Assembly: GCF_014653945.1 (NCBI RefSeq)
Contig: NZ_BNAU01000002.1
Coordinates: forward strand, 863,914-927,913
Source: Amycolatopsis deserti
GTDB taxonomy: Bacteria > Actinomycetota > Actinomycetes > Mycobacteriales > Pseudonocardiaceae
Length of the DNA: 64,000 bases
Direction: 5' to 3'
The position numbers and the translations under genes are program-made. Below the pieces are notes generated by a model. That model was given only the letters and a program-made list of their open reading frames with translations. It searched no databases and had not been told where the DNA came from. Positions 21,801 to 33,800 of the stretch are shown piece by piece (the first letter of the stretch is position 1; each line of letters opens with the position of its first letter).

Positions 21801-24800
21801 TGCGCCGCGTCCGCGCCACGTCAAGGGTTCCGCCCCGCACCGGGAAGCGCTGGTTCCGGCGGACCGCGGTGGCCATCGCGTTCCGCATGTCCCGCACGCG
21901 CGCCATGGCGCGAGCGGCGTCCTGACGGCCCTGCTCGCCCGGGTGCCAGCCGTAGCCGGCCTCGACCAGAGCGACGCCGCGCTCCCCGGACACCTGCTGG
22001 GCCACGTGCGCGACACCGTCAGCGCGGTAGATGTCGTCGAGGAGCCGGGTCACCCGAAGCAGTCCCCGCGACCGCGGCGGCGCTTCCGGCGCGCCCGGGT
22101 ACCGGTGCTCCGCCCGGATCCGCCCGTCGGCCTCCCGGTGCAGCCGCACCTCCAGGGTGGCGGCGTCCGGACGGCCGCGATCGAGGTCGACGATCACCGT
22201 CACGGTGTCGCGCCCGCCCGCGGTGACCGCCCGGACGTCGGCGACGTCGGCCAGGCCACCGAGCCCGCCGAACCAGGCGCGCACCGACGACTCCAGGCCG
22301 GGCGCCCAGATCCCCTGGTGCGGGAAGAAACCGGCGATCCCCGGCGGCCGGTCGCCGGGCTCCGCCGGGGCGACGAGCACGGGCTCGGCGGGGGCCTCCC
22401 GCTTGTACCCGGTGATGACGGTCCTGCCCGTGGTCGTCTCCGCGGTCACCGCGATGCCCGCCGTCTCCAGCGCGACCCGGATCGTCCCGGCCGGAGCGGT
22501 GGCCGAGGTGGTGATGCGGATCGTCGATCCGGCGGGGAGCGCGCCGGCCAGCTCCGCGAGTACGTCGCCGGTCAGGTCGGCGTGGCGCCAGTTGTCGAGC
22601 GTCAGGGTCACCGGACGCGCCTGGCCGGAGGCAGTTCCGGTCGTCGCGGCGAGCGCGCGTGCGTGCGCCAGCGCCGCACGGAGGTCCTCCGGCGCGTCGG
22701 TGGCGTCCGCGCCCGCCGCTTCCAGCCGGCGGACGGCTTCGCGGTACACCCGGCCGATGCCGCGCGGCTCGCCCTTGTCCGCGGTGATGGCGACGTTGAC
22801 GTCCCCGTCCGCGGCGATGGTGGTGGCGCCGGAGGCCACCAGCGCGTGCACCAGATCGGGCAGGTGCGGGGCGGTGCGGATGCTGCTGGTGATGGCGAGG
22901 GTGCCGCCGTCGCGCAGGGCCGCCATGCCGTTGGCCACGGCGGCGATCGCCGGGCCGGTGAACGCGGCGGGCGGCAGGTCGTCGAACCGGACGTGGTCGA
23001 ACTCGCCGTCGGGCGAAGCAGCGGCGATGCCGGCGGCGGCCAGGTGCACCCGTCCCGCGGGCGGCGGGACCGGCAGCGGACGGCCGCGCGGCATCGAGGC
23101 GACGATCCGTCTCCCCTCGCCCGGCACCGTCACGTGTTCGGTTCGGGCGAACCACTTCCCGAGACCCGCACGAACCTCTGCCACGTGATCCGGCGAGGCG
23201 GCGATCGGCAGCTCCACGACCAGCCGGCCGTCGGCGGCGAGCAGGTTCCAGGCCTCCCCGGCGGTGCGCGCGAAGCCACCGGTCGTCTCGTGCCGGGGCA
23301 GCTCGCCGAGCCTGATCTCGTCATAGACCGTGTCGTGGCGCTGCAGGAGCAGATCCGCTCCGGACGCCAGGGTGAGCACGGCCGGCGGCTGGGGACGCCA
23401 GGACGGCTCGCGCTCCGGAGCGGTCAGGTCCGCGCGGAGGCGGACCGCCCGCGGCGCGCTCAGCGCGGCCCGGCCCGGCGCCCCGATTTCGGCGATTTCC
23501 CGCGGTGACGGGAAGTCCGGCCGCCCGAACGCGTCTGCCCCGCCACGCGCCAGGATGTCCTCGATGGCCGCGATCCGGCGGTTCAGCGTGTCCAGGAGCG
23601 CGTCCGCGTCGGTGACGCCGTACCGGCGCGCGGTCTGCTGGGCTCCGCCCCGCGCCCCGAGTTCGAGCTGCTTCGCCAGGCGGCTCCGGCCGTCTCGCAG
23701 GTGCTGGAGCTCTTCGGCCAGGTGCCCCAGCACCTCCTGCGCCGACCGCGGACCCTCGTGCCCCGGAGCCCAGGTCTGGCCGGCCAGCGCCCGGGTCACC
23801 GCGGTCTCACCGGACGCGGACTCGTCCACAGAGGACACGCCCCACTCGCGGTAGCGCTCGCGCAGGAACTCGTCGAGAGCGACGGAGGCGGGCGAACCGG
23901 CGAGGCCGTCGTGCCGCACCCGGAGCACGTCGCCGTCCCGGACGAACATGCGCTGGGCGACGAAACGCCCGTCCGGGGCGGCGAAACGCAGGCTGACCGA
24001 GTTCGCGTCGATGCCGGCGACCTCGAGGTGCACGGTGCCGCCGGCGAAGGTGACACCCCGGAGCAGCCGGGCGAAGCCCTCGCCCGCCTCCTGCGCCGAG
24101 ACCGGATTGTCCGGGCCGGGAACGAAATCGGCGATGCCGGCCGGCGCGGACGCCACGGGCTGGACCAGGTTCGGCAGCAAGCGCAGGGCCTGGGTCATCG
24201 TCTTGCCCAGGAGCACGGTGCGGTGGCCCCCATCGGCCGGCATCCAGGGCAGCTTGATCTCGGCGAGACCGTCGTCCCCCGGCGGGTACAGGCGCGGGCA
24301 CGGAGCGTCCGGGTCGACTGTCACGCGGGCGCGGAAGGTGTTGCCCCGCGGGTCCGTGAACCGCCACACGCCGTCCGCGTCCTCGTCCGCCACGCCGTGG
24401 TGGTTGCGCATCCATGCATCGAGCGCGTCGGCGAAACCGGTGTCCGGCTCGTCCGCCCGCTCGACGTTCCAGGGCCGGCCCAGGACGTGGTGCTCGCGTT
24501 CGTGGAACGGCACGACCCGGGGCTCGCCGAACACGTTGTCCTCGCCCGGCGCGGAGTGGTAGGCGAACGCCTGTTCGCCCAGGCCGCCGGGGTCGCGGCC
24601 GGTGCGCGGTGCGGGCATCGGCGCGGTGGCGGTGTCGACGCGGCCGGTGCCGAACGGTTCGTCGGAGGCGCGCGGTGCCGTCCGGCCGGGACCGCTCGAA
24701 CGCGCGGGCGGCCGCGGGCCGCGGCGGTTCACCGGTAGGCGCGCCGGTTCCCGCGGCGGCTGCTTCGCGTGCGCGGCCAGCTTTTCCGCGTCACCCTCGC

Positions 24801-27800
24801 GGAGGTTCTCGGCGATCCTGGCAGTGAGCGCGGCGCGCTCAGCCGTGGTGGCCGGCTCGGGATGCCGGGCCTGCCGGCCGATCTCGTCGAGCGCGGGCCG
24901 CACGTCGCCCCAGCCGATCGGCGCGCCGTCACCGGCGGGCAGGGCGGGAGTCCCGCCCCGCTGCGCCCGTTCCTGCGAGTTGCCCTCGTACCGGCTGTGC
25001 CGCGACGCCTGGAATCGGTCGATCGCCCGGAACCGCGCCCACGCCCCGCGGGCGAGGTAGATCGCCGGCCCGGTGAGGGCGAACGCCCCGACCGCGCTGA
25101 GGACCACCGGGTTGCTGGTGATCATCGCGGTGCCGACGGCGGTGAGCGCGCTCTGGGCGAAGAACATCGCACCGGGGCCGATCTTCGCGCCGACCCGGCC
25201 CTCCTTGCGCTCGACCTTGATGCCGATCCGGGAGAGCTTGACGGTCGCTGCGGTCAGCGTTGTCGCGCTGACGATCTTGAACCAGTTTCCTTCCTTCAGG
25301 TACTGCACGGTGAGCGCGGCGTTCGCCACGGTCAGCAGGGGGAAGGCCAGGATGTTCTGGATCTTGCGCATGCCCGGACGGGCCACCGGGTCGTACTGGC
25401 TCCACATGCCGGGCACCGCGGTCAGCCCGAACAACACCGACGACGGCAGGTAGGCGAGCGACACGAACGCGGTCAGCCCCGCGCCGATCAGCCCCTGGTA
25501 CAGCTGGTTCAAGCCGTTGAGCAGCCACGTACCGGCGGTGACCACGTGCGAGGCCCGGCCCGCCGGTCCGGAGGTCGGGTTCATCCGGTTGATGGAGTCC
25601 GCGGTGCCGCCGATGATCCGGTTGACGTAGTCCTTCAGCCGCGAGAAGAGCATGTTCGCCCAGACCCGCCGGCTCTGCGCCGTCACCCCGTCCGGAAGTC
25701 TGAAGTGGATGGTCGCGATGTAGTCGACCAGCATCTCCTTGACCGTGCGCTCGAACTGGCCGACCACACGTTCCACGATGTGGGCGAAGTCGGCGCGCAG
25801 CTTGCGGCCGCCCGGGCTGATCTCGTTGACCATCAGCTGGCGGGTCATCTTCATGAGCCGGTGCACCGCTTCGACGTCGACGCGCTCCCGCTCCATCATC
25901 GACTCGGTGGTGACCCGGATGTCCTGGGTGTGCGCGACCTTCAGGCTCGACAGCAGCGACCGCGCGACGAACGCGGCACCGGCGACCGGGGTGGCCGCTG
26001 CCGCGACGGCCGCGGGCACAGCGCCCATCACGATGGCGGTGGCGCCGGCACCGGCCACGGCCGTGCTGGTGGTCCAGCCGACCAGGCCGCGCTTGCGCCA
26101 GTAGCTGCGAAGCTCCTTGCCCTTCTCCTCGCTGGCGAGGCGCTGCTCCTCGGTGCGGGTGACGTTGTCGAGCACTGTGCCGACGAGCGCCTCCTGCTCC
26201 TGCCGGCTGAGCCCCTCGGCCGCCTGCAACGCGTAGTGCGCCGCGATCAGCGCCTCCACCGGGGCGCCGAGGCCGAGCTTGTCCGTTTCCTCCGGCTGGA
26301 GGCCCTTGCGGTCGCGGATCCGCGCGGCGCGGTCGCGGGCGGCCTCGCGGATCTGTGCCCGGTTGTCCCGCACGACCTGCTTGGCGGCCTCGGTGCGGTG
26401 GAACTTGCCGTAGACGATCCGGTAGGCCGTGATGGCCGACTCGATCTGCGGGTTCTCGCGCCAGATGCCGTCCCGGGTGCCGGCGGGGCCCTCGGCCCGG
26501 CCCTCGCGCGGGCGGAAGCCGCGGTCCCACAGCTCCTGCGCGCGTGCGTGGAAGGCCTGCCGCACCTCCTCGGGTGCGTCGGCCATCGTGGCGAGCCAGG
26601 CGTCGCGGTGCTCGGAGTAGTACTCGTCGACGAACCGCTGGCTGCGGTCGTCCGGGGTCTCGGCCGACCGGGCGGCCGAGCCGTCCCCGATGCCGGTGCC
26701 GGGGCCGACGGCCTGGTCGGGGTGCGGCACGAACCCGTTCTCCACCAGCGCCTTCGCCTTGGCGTGGAACCCCTTCAGCACGTGCTCCGGCAGGTTGGAC
26801 AGCACCTCGACCCAGGCGTTGTGGTGCCGCGAGAAGTACTCGTCGACGAACCGCTGGCTCGCGTCCCGCTCGGCCTCGTTCATCACCCGGACGTAGTTGC
26901 CGCCACGCAGCTTCGCGACGATCGCCTCGCCCTGATCCGGGTAGCGGTCGATGATCGCGCGGTAGACCGGCTCCATCTCCGTCGAGTGCCGGTCCAGCTG
27001 CGTGCTGGGCATCATGCTGATGCCGTCCGACCCGAAGATCAGCCGGTCGGAGTACTTGACCGCGAGCTCGATGAACCGCTCGAGCACCTCCGGGCTGTCC
27101 CGCATGTACTGGCCCAGCGGCGTCCACGAGAAGTCGTAGTGCAGGCCGGGCGCCAGCTCCAGCATGCGCTCGACCCAGTCCAGGTGCTCGACCGTGAGCT
27201 CCGTCCAGTTGCCGACGCCCAGGTGGGCCCAGATGATCCGGTTGTGCCGGAACTCCGGGTAGTGCTTCAGCAGGGCCATCATCGGGACCAGGCCACGCTC
27301 GTCCGGCGGCCCCGCGCGGAACAGCCCGTTCAGGTCCACCGTGGCGAACCCGTTGTCCTTGTGCAGCAGGAAGGTCTGCCCGGTCATCCGGTTGCCGCGC
27401 AGCTTGGACAGCAGGTGCGGGTTGAACATCTCCGGCACCTCGGCCGGCAGGCTCGCCGCCATCTCCCGATGCCCGGCCGACCGCAGCAGGTACCGCAGCG
27501 TCTCCCCGTTGCGGACGAGATTTTCGAGGTATTCGGCCTGGTCGACGGGATTGCGGACGGACTCCGGATCGCCGATGAGGGCGCGGGCTTCCTCGGCCGC
27601 GGTTCCGGTCAGCCTGCCCTCGGCGAGGTCGGTCCTGACCCGCACCGCCGCGGCGACCGACAGCTTGAGCTGGTTGATCCACTTCGGGTTGTAGGTCGTG
27701 TTCGCCTCGTCCCCGAGCAGCTGCTTGATGGCCTCCTTGTCGTCGGTCTGCTCCGCGCCGAGGTAGGCGAACTCGGCCATCAGCATCGTCAGGTCGTAGC

Positions 27801-30800
27801 CCTCGGCGCCGGTGATGTCCCAGCGGGTGCCGACCAGGCCGACGTCGGCCCGCCACCGCACGTCGGCGGGCAGCTCGTTGTACATCTTGAGCATCAGGAC
27901 GTCGGCGAGCTTGCCCTGCAGCTCCAGGACGTTCTTCTTGTCGATCAGCCCCGCCCGCAGCGAGTTGATGAGACCGTAGTAGGTGGCGCCACTGGCCGCG
28001 GCCAGGCCGAACGCGCGCTCGCGGATCGGCGAGTACAGGATGCGGCCCAGGTCCCCGCGCGCGGCCCGGTACCGCAGCTGCCGCTCGGCCAGGCTCGCCT
28101 TCGGCTCGGCCTTCAGCCACGCCAGCAGTTCCTGCATCCGGGTCTTCGCCGCTTCGGCGTTCTCCCGGCCCTGCCCGAGGTACTGGTTGTCCAGCGCGTA
28201 GCTGAGCAGGTGGTGGTGGACGTCGCTGATGTCGCGAGTGGACAACCGGTTGGTGAACAACGCGAGCGCGGTGTCCAGCGAGACGCCGAGGTCGATCAGC
28301 TGCTGCATCGCGTCCGGGGAGTCCGGGTCGATGGCCTCGAACCGGGCGATGTAGTGGTCGATGTCCAGCAGCGCGCTGGTGCCGAGGAACCGCCGGGCCA
28401 GCCTGGCCAGCAGCCCGCGCCCCTCCAGGTAGCGGTCGACGTAGGGCAGGCCGTAGCGCGACTCGGTCTCCGCGCGGCCGGAAGCCACCACCCGGCGGGT
28501 GATCTCGCTGACCTCGGCGTCGGTCAGACCGGTGCGGCGGGCGATCTCGACGAGCTTGATGCCGTCGTCGGCCGCCGCGTTGACCGCCGCCCGCAGACCG
28601 TCCACGTAGTTCCGGTGCGCCTCGTCGCGGGCGCGCTCGGCGGCGAGGTAGGCCTCGATCGCCGCCTCCAGGCGGGCCTGGCGGGCGCGGACCTCCGTCG
28701 CGGCCAGGCGCAGGATCTCCGTCCGGTTGCCGCGGAAGGGGGCCTCCGCCTCGGCGGCGCGGCTCGCGGTGACGTACCGGACCGGCAGGTTCAGGGCGTT
28801 GGCGACGGTCTGGATGCCGGTGTCGCTCCGGCCCTCCGTGCGCAGCAGGGCCGGCACCCAGCCGCGGCGTTCGTTGACGGCGTTGCGGGCCTCGCGCAGT
28901 TCGATGGCGGCTCGCCGGTACCGGGCCTCGGCCGCGCGCCGGGCGGGCTCGTGCTGCCGGATCGCCGTGGCCAGACCGCGCCGCGCGCCCCGGAACGCGC
29001 GCACGTCGAAGCCGCGCGAGCCGAACGTCGCGGCCGGGCGGACCTGGTCCTGGCGCGGCCGGAACCCGGGCCGGTCGTCGGCCAGCCGGATCCGGCTCTC
29101 GGCCACGGCGGTCGCGGAGTTCGCGGTCCAGGCCGGCAGGCCGTCGTCGATCGCGTCCTGGCGGATCCGCTCGAGCTCGCGGAGGGCACCGTCCCGGCGG
29201 CGGGTCCACCGCTGTTCGGCTTCGGCCAGACGGTTCCCGGCGTTCTCCGCGGCCACCAGCAGGCGCAGGCGGTGCTCCGCGACGAGCCGCGCGGTGATCT
29301 CGGCGTTCTGGCCGATGATCTCACGCGCGATGCCCGGCGGCGGCTCCACGACGTACGTCGTCTGCAGGGCGCCGCCCGGTTCGATGACGCGTGCCTCGAT
29401 CTCGGCGCGGGTGAGGTCGTACGCCGACGCCAGCGCCTCCAGCACCCGCGCGTCGTCGGCCGGCACGCTCATCAGTTCGCCCAGCCGCTGCGCCACCCAC
29501 GGGATGTAGGCCTCGTCGTCCTCGACCGCGGTCAGCGCGGCCGTGTAGGCCTGCTGGGCCCGGCTCAGCGCGGCACGGTCCTCGCCGACCCCGGCGGCGA
29601 TCTCGTTCGCGGCCGTGCGCAGCGGGTCCGCCTGCGGGAACAGCGCCATCGGATCCATCGCCCGGATGCCGAAGGACGCGGGCAGGCCGGTGTCGGCGGG
29701 GATCGCGGGCAGCAGGTCCGCCTGGCTGTCCGGCGCGATCTCCCCGCGGGGCGGCGGCGGGTCCCCGAGACCGAGCACGGCGTGCCGGTACCCGAGGACG
29801 TTGCGCAGCCCGTCGGCGACCATCCGGACCTGGGTGGCCTGCGTGGTGCCCGGTGGCACCTCGACGACGTAGGCGAGGTGGTCACCCACCGCGACCCGCA
29901 GCCGGGGCGCGTCGACGCCCTCGATGGTGCGGAACTCGACGCGGAAGGGCCGGCCACCGGAGTCGGTGGCCCGCACGGTGACCGCGCCGTCGTCGGGGCC
30001 CGCGGTGACGAGCGGGGCGCGCAGGGAGTCACCCAGGGCCGCCCGGGCCACCCCGCGCTCGGCCACGGCAGCCGGGATGGCTTCGCCCCGCTCGTGCGAG
30101 AACCGGACCGGATCCGGCGTGTTGAGCTGGGTGCGGAAGCGGGACAGCGTGATCTGCAGGACCGCGTCGGCCACCACGGTCGGCAGGGTGTCACCGAGGG
30201 CCGTCAGGGGCAGCTGGATGTCGTAGGTGTTGCCGGTGCGCAGGCCGAACCTGTCGTCGCGCGCCGGCACGCCGTCGCGCAGGTCCTGGAAGTACGGCCA
30301 CACCTCGCTGCCTTCGCGGACCACGACGGTGAAGGGCCGCTGGTCGCCGTAGGTGACCTGGAGGTGGACCTCGTCGGTGTCGACGCGGGTCGCGGTGACC
30401 TGGACCGGATGCCCGGCCATCCGGGCGACGACGGTCTCGGCGAGTGTCCGCATCGGACCGTCGCTGCCATCGCCCTGGCGGATCCACGCCTGCGCCACGG
30501 GCTCCACGACGGGCGCCGGTCGCGGCCTGATGGGCAGCGGTTCCGGCGACTGCACCTGCTGGGGTCCGGGCGCGAAGGGTTCGGCGTCGGCCAGGCGCCA
30601 CTGCTCGGCGAGGATCCGCAGCTCCCCTTCGATCATGCGGGTCCGCGTCGGGCCGTCGGCCGTCGCCGGGACGGCGAAGCGGTCCGCACCCGCCCGCGCT
30701 TCGAGCGGCTCGACGAACAGGCCGTCGCCGAGGCGGATCTCGGCGCGGTGCCGGCCGCCCGACCGGTCGAGCACCACGATCTCGACGTGGTCCTCCTGGG

Positions 30801-33800
30801 TCCGCACCGCGACCTGGCCACCGTGGTCGCGCAGGCCGGCGCCGGCGATGGCGGCGTCCACCTCGCCCCGGAGGGCCTGGATCGCCTCGGCGGTCCCGGT
30901 GGTGTCGGTGGTGTCGCCGGTCTCGGTGGGGTCGGGCGCGGGCGGCGCCGGGTCCGGCGCGGACGGGCCGGGCGTGGGTGGGGCCGGCGGCGCCGGGGCG
31001 GACGGGCTCTGGTCCGCGGTGGTCGCGGGCGGGCCCGCGGGGATGGCGTCCCGCAGCGCCGCCACCAGTTCGGCGAGCCGGGCGCGCGGGTCGGCCTGCG
31101 ACGGGATGACGACGCGGACCACGTCGTCACCCGGCACGGCCGGATGCAACTCCAGGTCCTGGCCTGCCCGGAACTCGATCCGGTGCGTCCGGCCCGCACG
31201 GTCCAGCGCGGTCATCGTGACGCCGTCGGGGTGCGCGGACAGGGTGACGTCCGCGCGGTCCTGGACACCCAGCTCGCGGAGCACGGCCTCCACTTCAGCG
31301 GCCGTGACGAAGGCGTCGACCGGAAGCTCGGCACCGAACCGCTGCTCGATCAGGCGAACCTGCTCCGCGATCGCCTCGGCCGACGCGGTCGGCTGCAGGA
31401 AGACCGTGGCGGTGCGCCCGCCGCGGTAGGTCATCTGCAACGCCACCCGGTCCGGCCCGGTCACCTGGGCGGACACGTGGATCGGGTGACCGCCCGGCCC
31501 GCCGCGCAGCACGTCCTCGGCCTCGCGCAGCAGCCAGAGGTCCTGCTCCCGCCCCAGGCTCGGTTCCACCACCGGGTCGCCCTGGCGGATGGCCGTCGTG
31601 AAGCGGTCCACGTGGTCCGTGGTGGACGGATACCGGTACCGCAGCACCTCGCGCAGCAGCTCCGGCGTCCAGGTCCGCACCTCGGCCAGCTCGGCGCTGA
31701 GCGGGCCGTCCAGCGACTGGACCCACGCCAGCACCGCCAGGTGGTCGGCGATCTCCCGGTCCAGCATCAGGTCGGCCGGGGAACCGGTGGCGGTCCGCGC
31801 GGCCTCGGCAGGCGGCTCGCGGAAGGACGTGACCACCTCCTTCACCAGCCCGGCCGCGATGACGTCCACCGGGGCGCCGACAGCCAGACCGACGCGGCCG
31901 GTCTCCCAGTCGTAGACCGCGGCGGCCGGCAGGTAGGGCGACAGCCGGTCCCAGGCCGCCTGGTCGCCGCCGAACCCGCGGACGATGCCGCGCGCGTTGA
32001 GTTCGAAGGCCTCGGCGAGCTTCTCGTCGAGGCGGCGGACGACCTCGTCCTCGGTCACCCCGAGCGCGTCGGCGAGGGCGCGCGTGCCCCGCTTGGCGAA
32101 GTCCCCGATCTCCGCGCGGGCGGTGTTCAGCGACGCCACAACCGGATCCGCGGACGGGACCAGGTCACCGGGGTGCGGGGGCGGCGAATCCGACGCGACC
32201 GCGGCCCGGACGCGCCAGGTGTCCTCCAGGATCCGGGTGTTCACCTGCTCGACCGCACCGGCCACGACCTCGGTCAGCGCCGCGTGGTCGGTCGTCGGCG
32301 GGACGACGATCTCCACCGGCGCCGCCTGGACCCACCGGCCCTGATCGAGGCGGCTGCCGGAGCGGCCCGCGTCCGACTGCGTCCGCGGATCCAGGTGCAG
32401 CTCGACGGCCGGGACCCGGACGCTCGGCGCGGTCGCGTCGGGATCCACGCGCACCTCGTACTGCCAGCGCAGCCCGTCGGCCCGGGCGGTGCGGACCACC
32501 GTCCCGTCCGGACGCGTGACGGTCTCGGTGCGGATCCCGGCCGCGCCGAAGGCCGTTTCGACCGCCCGCGTCACCTCGGCCGGATCCGCGGTGATGTCCA
32601 CTTCGGACGCGGGCAGCTCGACTTCGGCCGCATCGGTGGTCAACACCGCGGTCGGCAGCGGACGCTCCGGCTCCGCGATGCGCGGCCCGGTGACCGAACC
32701 GGTCGCGAGGTCGCCCACCGCGGGCAGCGTCACCAGCTCCCACCGGCCCCAGGCCGCCGCCTGCCGGTCCACTGCGGACTGCAGCGCCGCGGGCGTGCGG
32801 ACCCCGAGTTCGGCGGCGAGCGGGACGAGCGCCCGGCGAAGCAAGGACGGTTCGGCGGCCAGCGGCGGCACGACGACCTCCGCCACACCCGTCTGCACCC
32901 ATCGCCCGCCGGTCAGCCGCGATCCCGGCTCGCTGTCGCGGGCGGCGTCCACGTCGACCCGCAGGTCCATCGCGGGCAGCACCACCCGGGCGGTGTCCGC
33001 GTCCGGGTCGACGCGCACCCGGAACCGCAGCACCAGCCCGTCGTCGCGGCCGGTGAGCAGCCAGGTCGTGCCGTCCCCGCGGGGGTCGGGCCGGACCCGC
33101 CCCGCCCAGTCCGCGTCGCCCGCGAGCATGTCCCGCAGGGTGTTCTCGATCGCGCGCGGGTCGGTGGTGCGGACCCGCCACGGTTCGGCGGGCGCCTGCA
33201 CGCTCCGCACCACGCGCTCCTGCCCCGGCACGCTGAGCACGGTCCGCTCGCCCTGACGCAGCTCGCCGACCGGCGCACCGGAAGCGGGCAGGTCCGCCGC
33301 CAGGTCGCGCAGCGGCGGCAGCTCCCCCACGCGCGAATCGGTCTCCAGACCGCGGACCGTCTCGGTGATCGGGAGCGCGACCTTGGCCCGCGCGTCCAGC
33401 AGCGCGGAGACGACCATCGCTTGCCGCCAACCCGGCTCGACGGTCACCGGCGGCAGCACGATCTCGGCCGCGCGGTTCTGCGTCCACCGGCCGTCGCGCA
33501 GACCGGCGCCCGGGTCGACCCGCAACTCGACGACCGGCAGCGAAACGTGCGCCCGGGTCGCGGCCGGATCGATGCGCACGGTGAAACCGAGGCCGGTGTC
33601 AGCGAACACCCCGGACACGGTCGTGCCGTCGAAGGTGATGTCCCGGGCGCCGGTGGCCTCCAGCGCGTGACGGACGGTGTCCGCGACCAGCGCCGTGTCG
33701 GTCGAGGTCACCAACCCGGGGATGGCCGGTTCGGCGTTGAGCGGCACCGTGCGGTCGAGGGTGTCGTAGGCCGTCACCGGATCGATCGCGAGCACGACCG

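Noticed and set aside
24400-24990. Possible third nested gene in the low-complexity linker of the giant protein
   Set aside because: The alternative frames there are Arg/Ser/Pro-rich and lack a ribosome site; no product like those at 35.4 and 12.4 kb.
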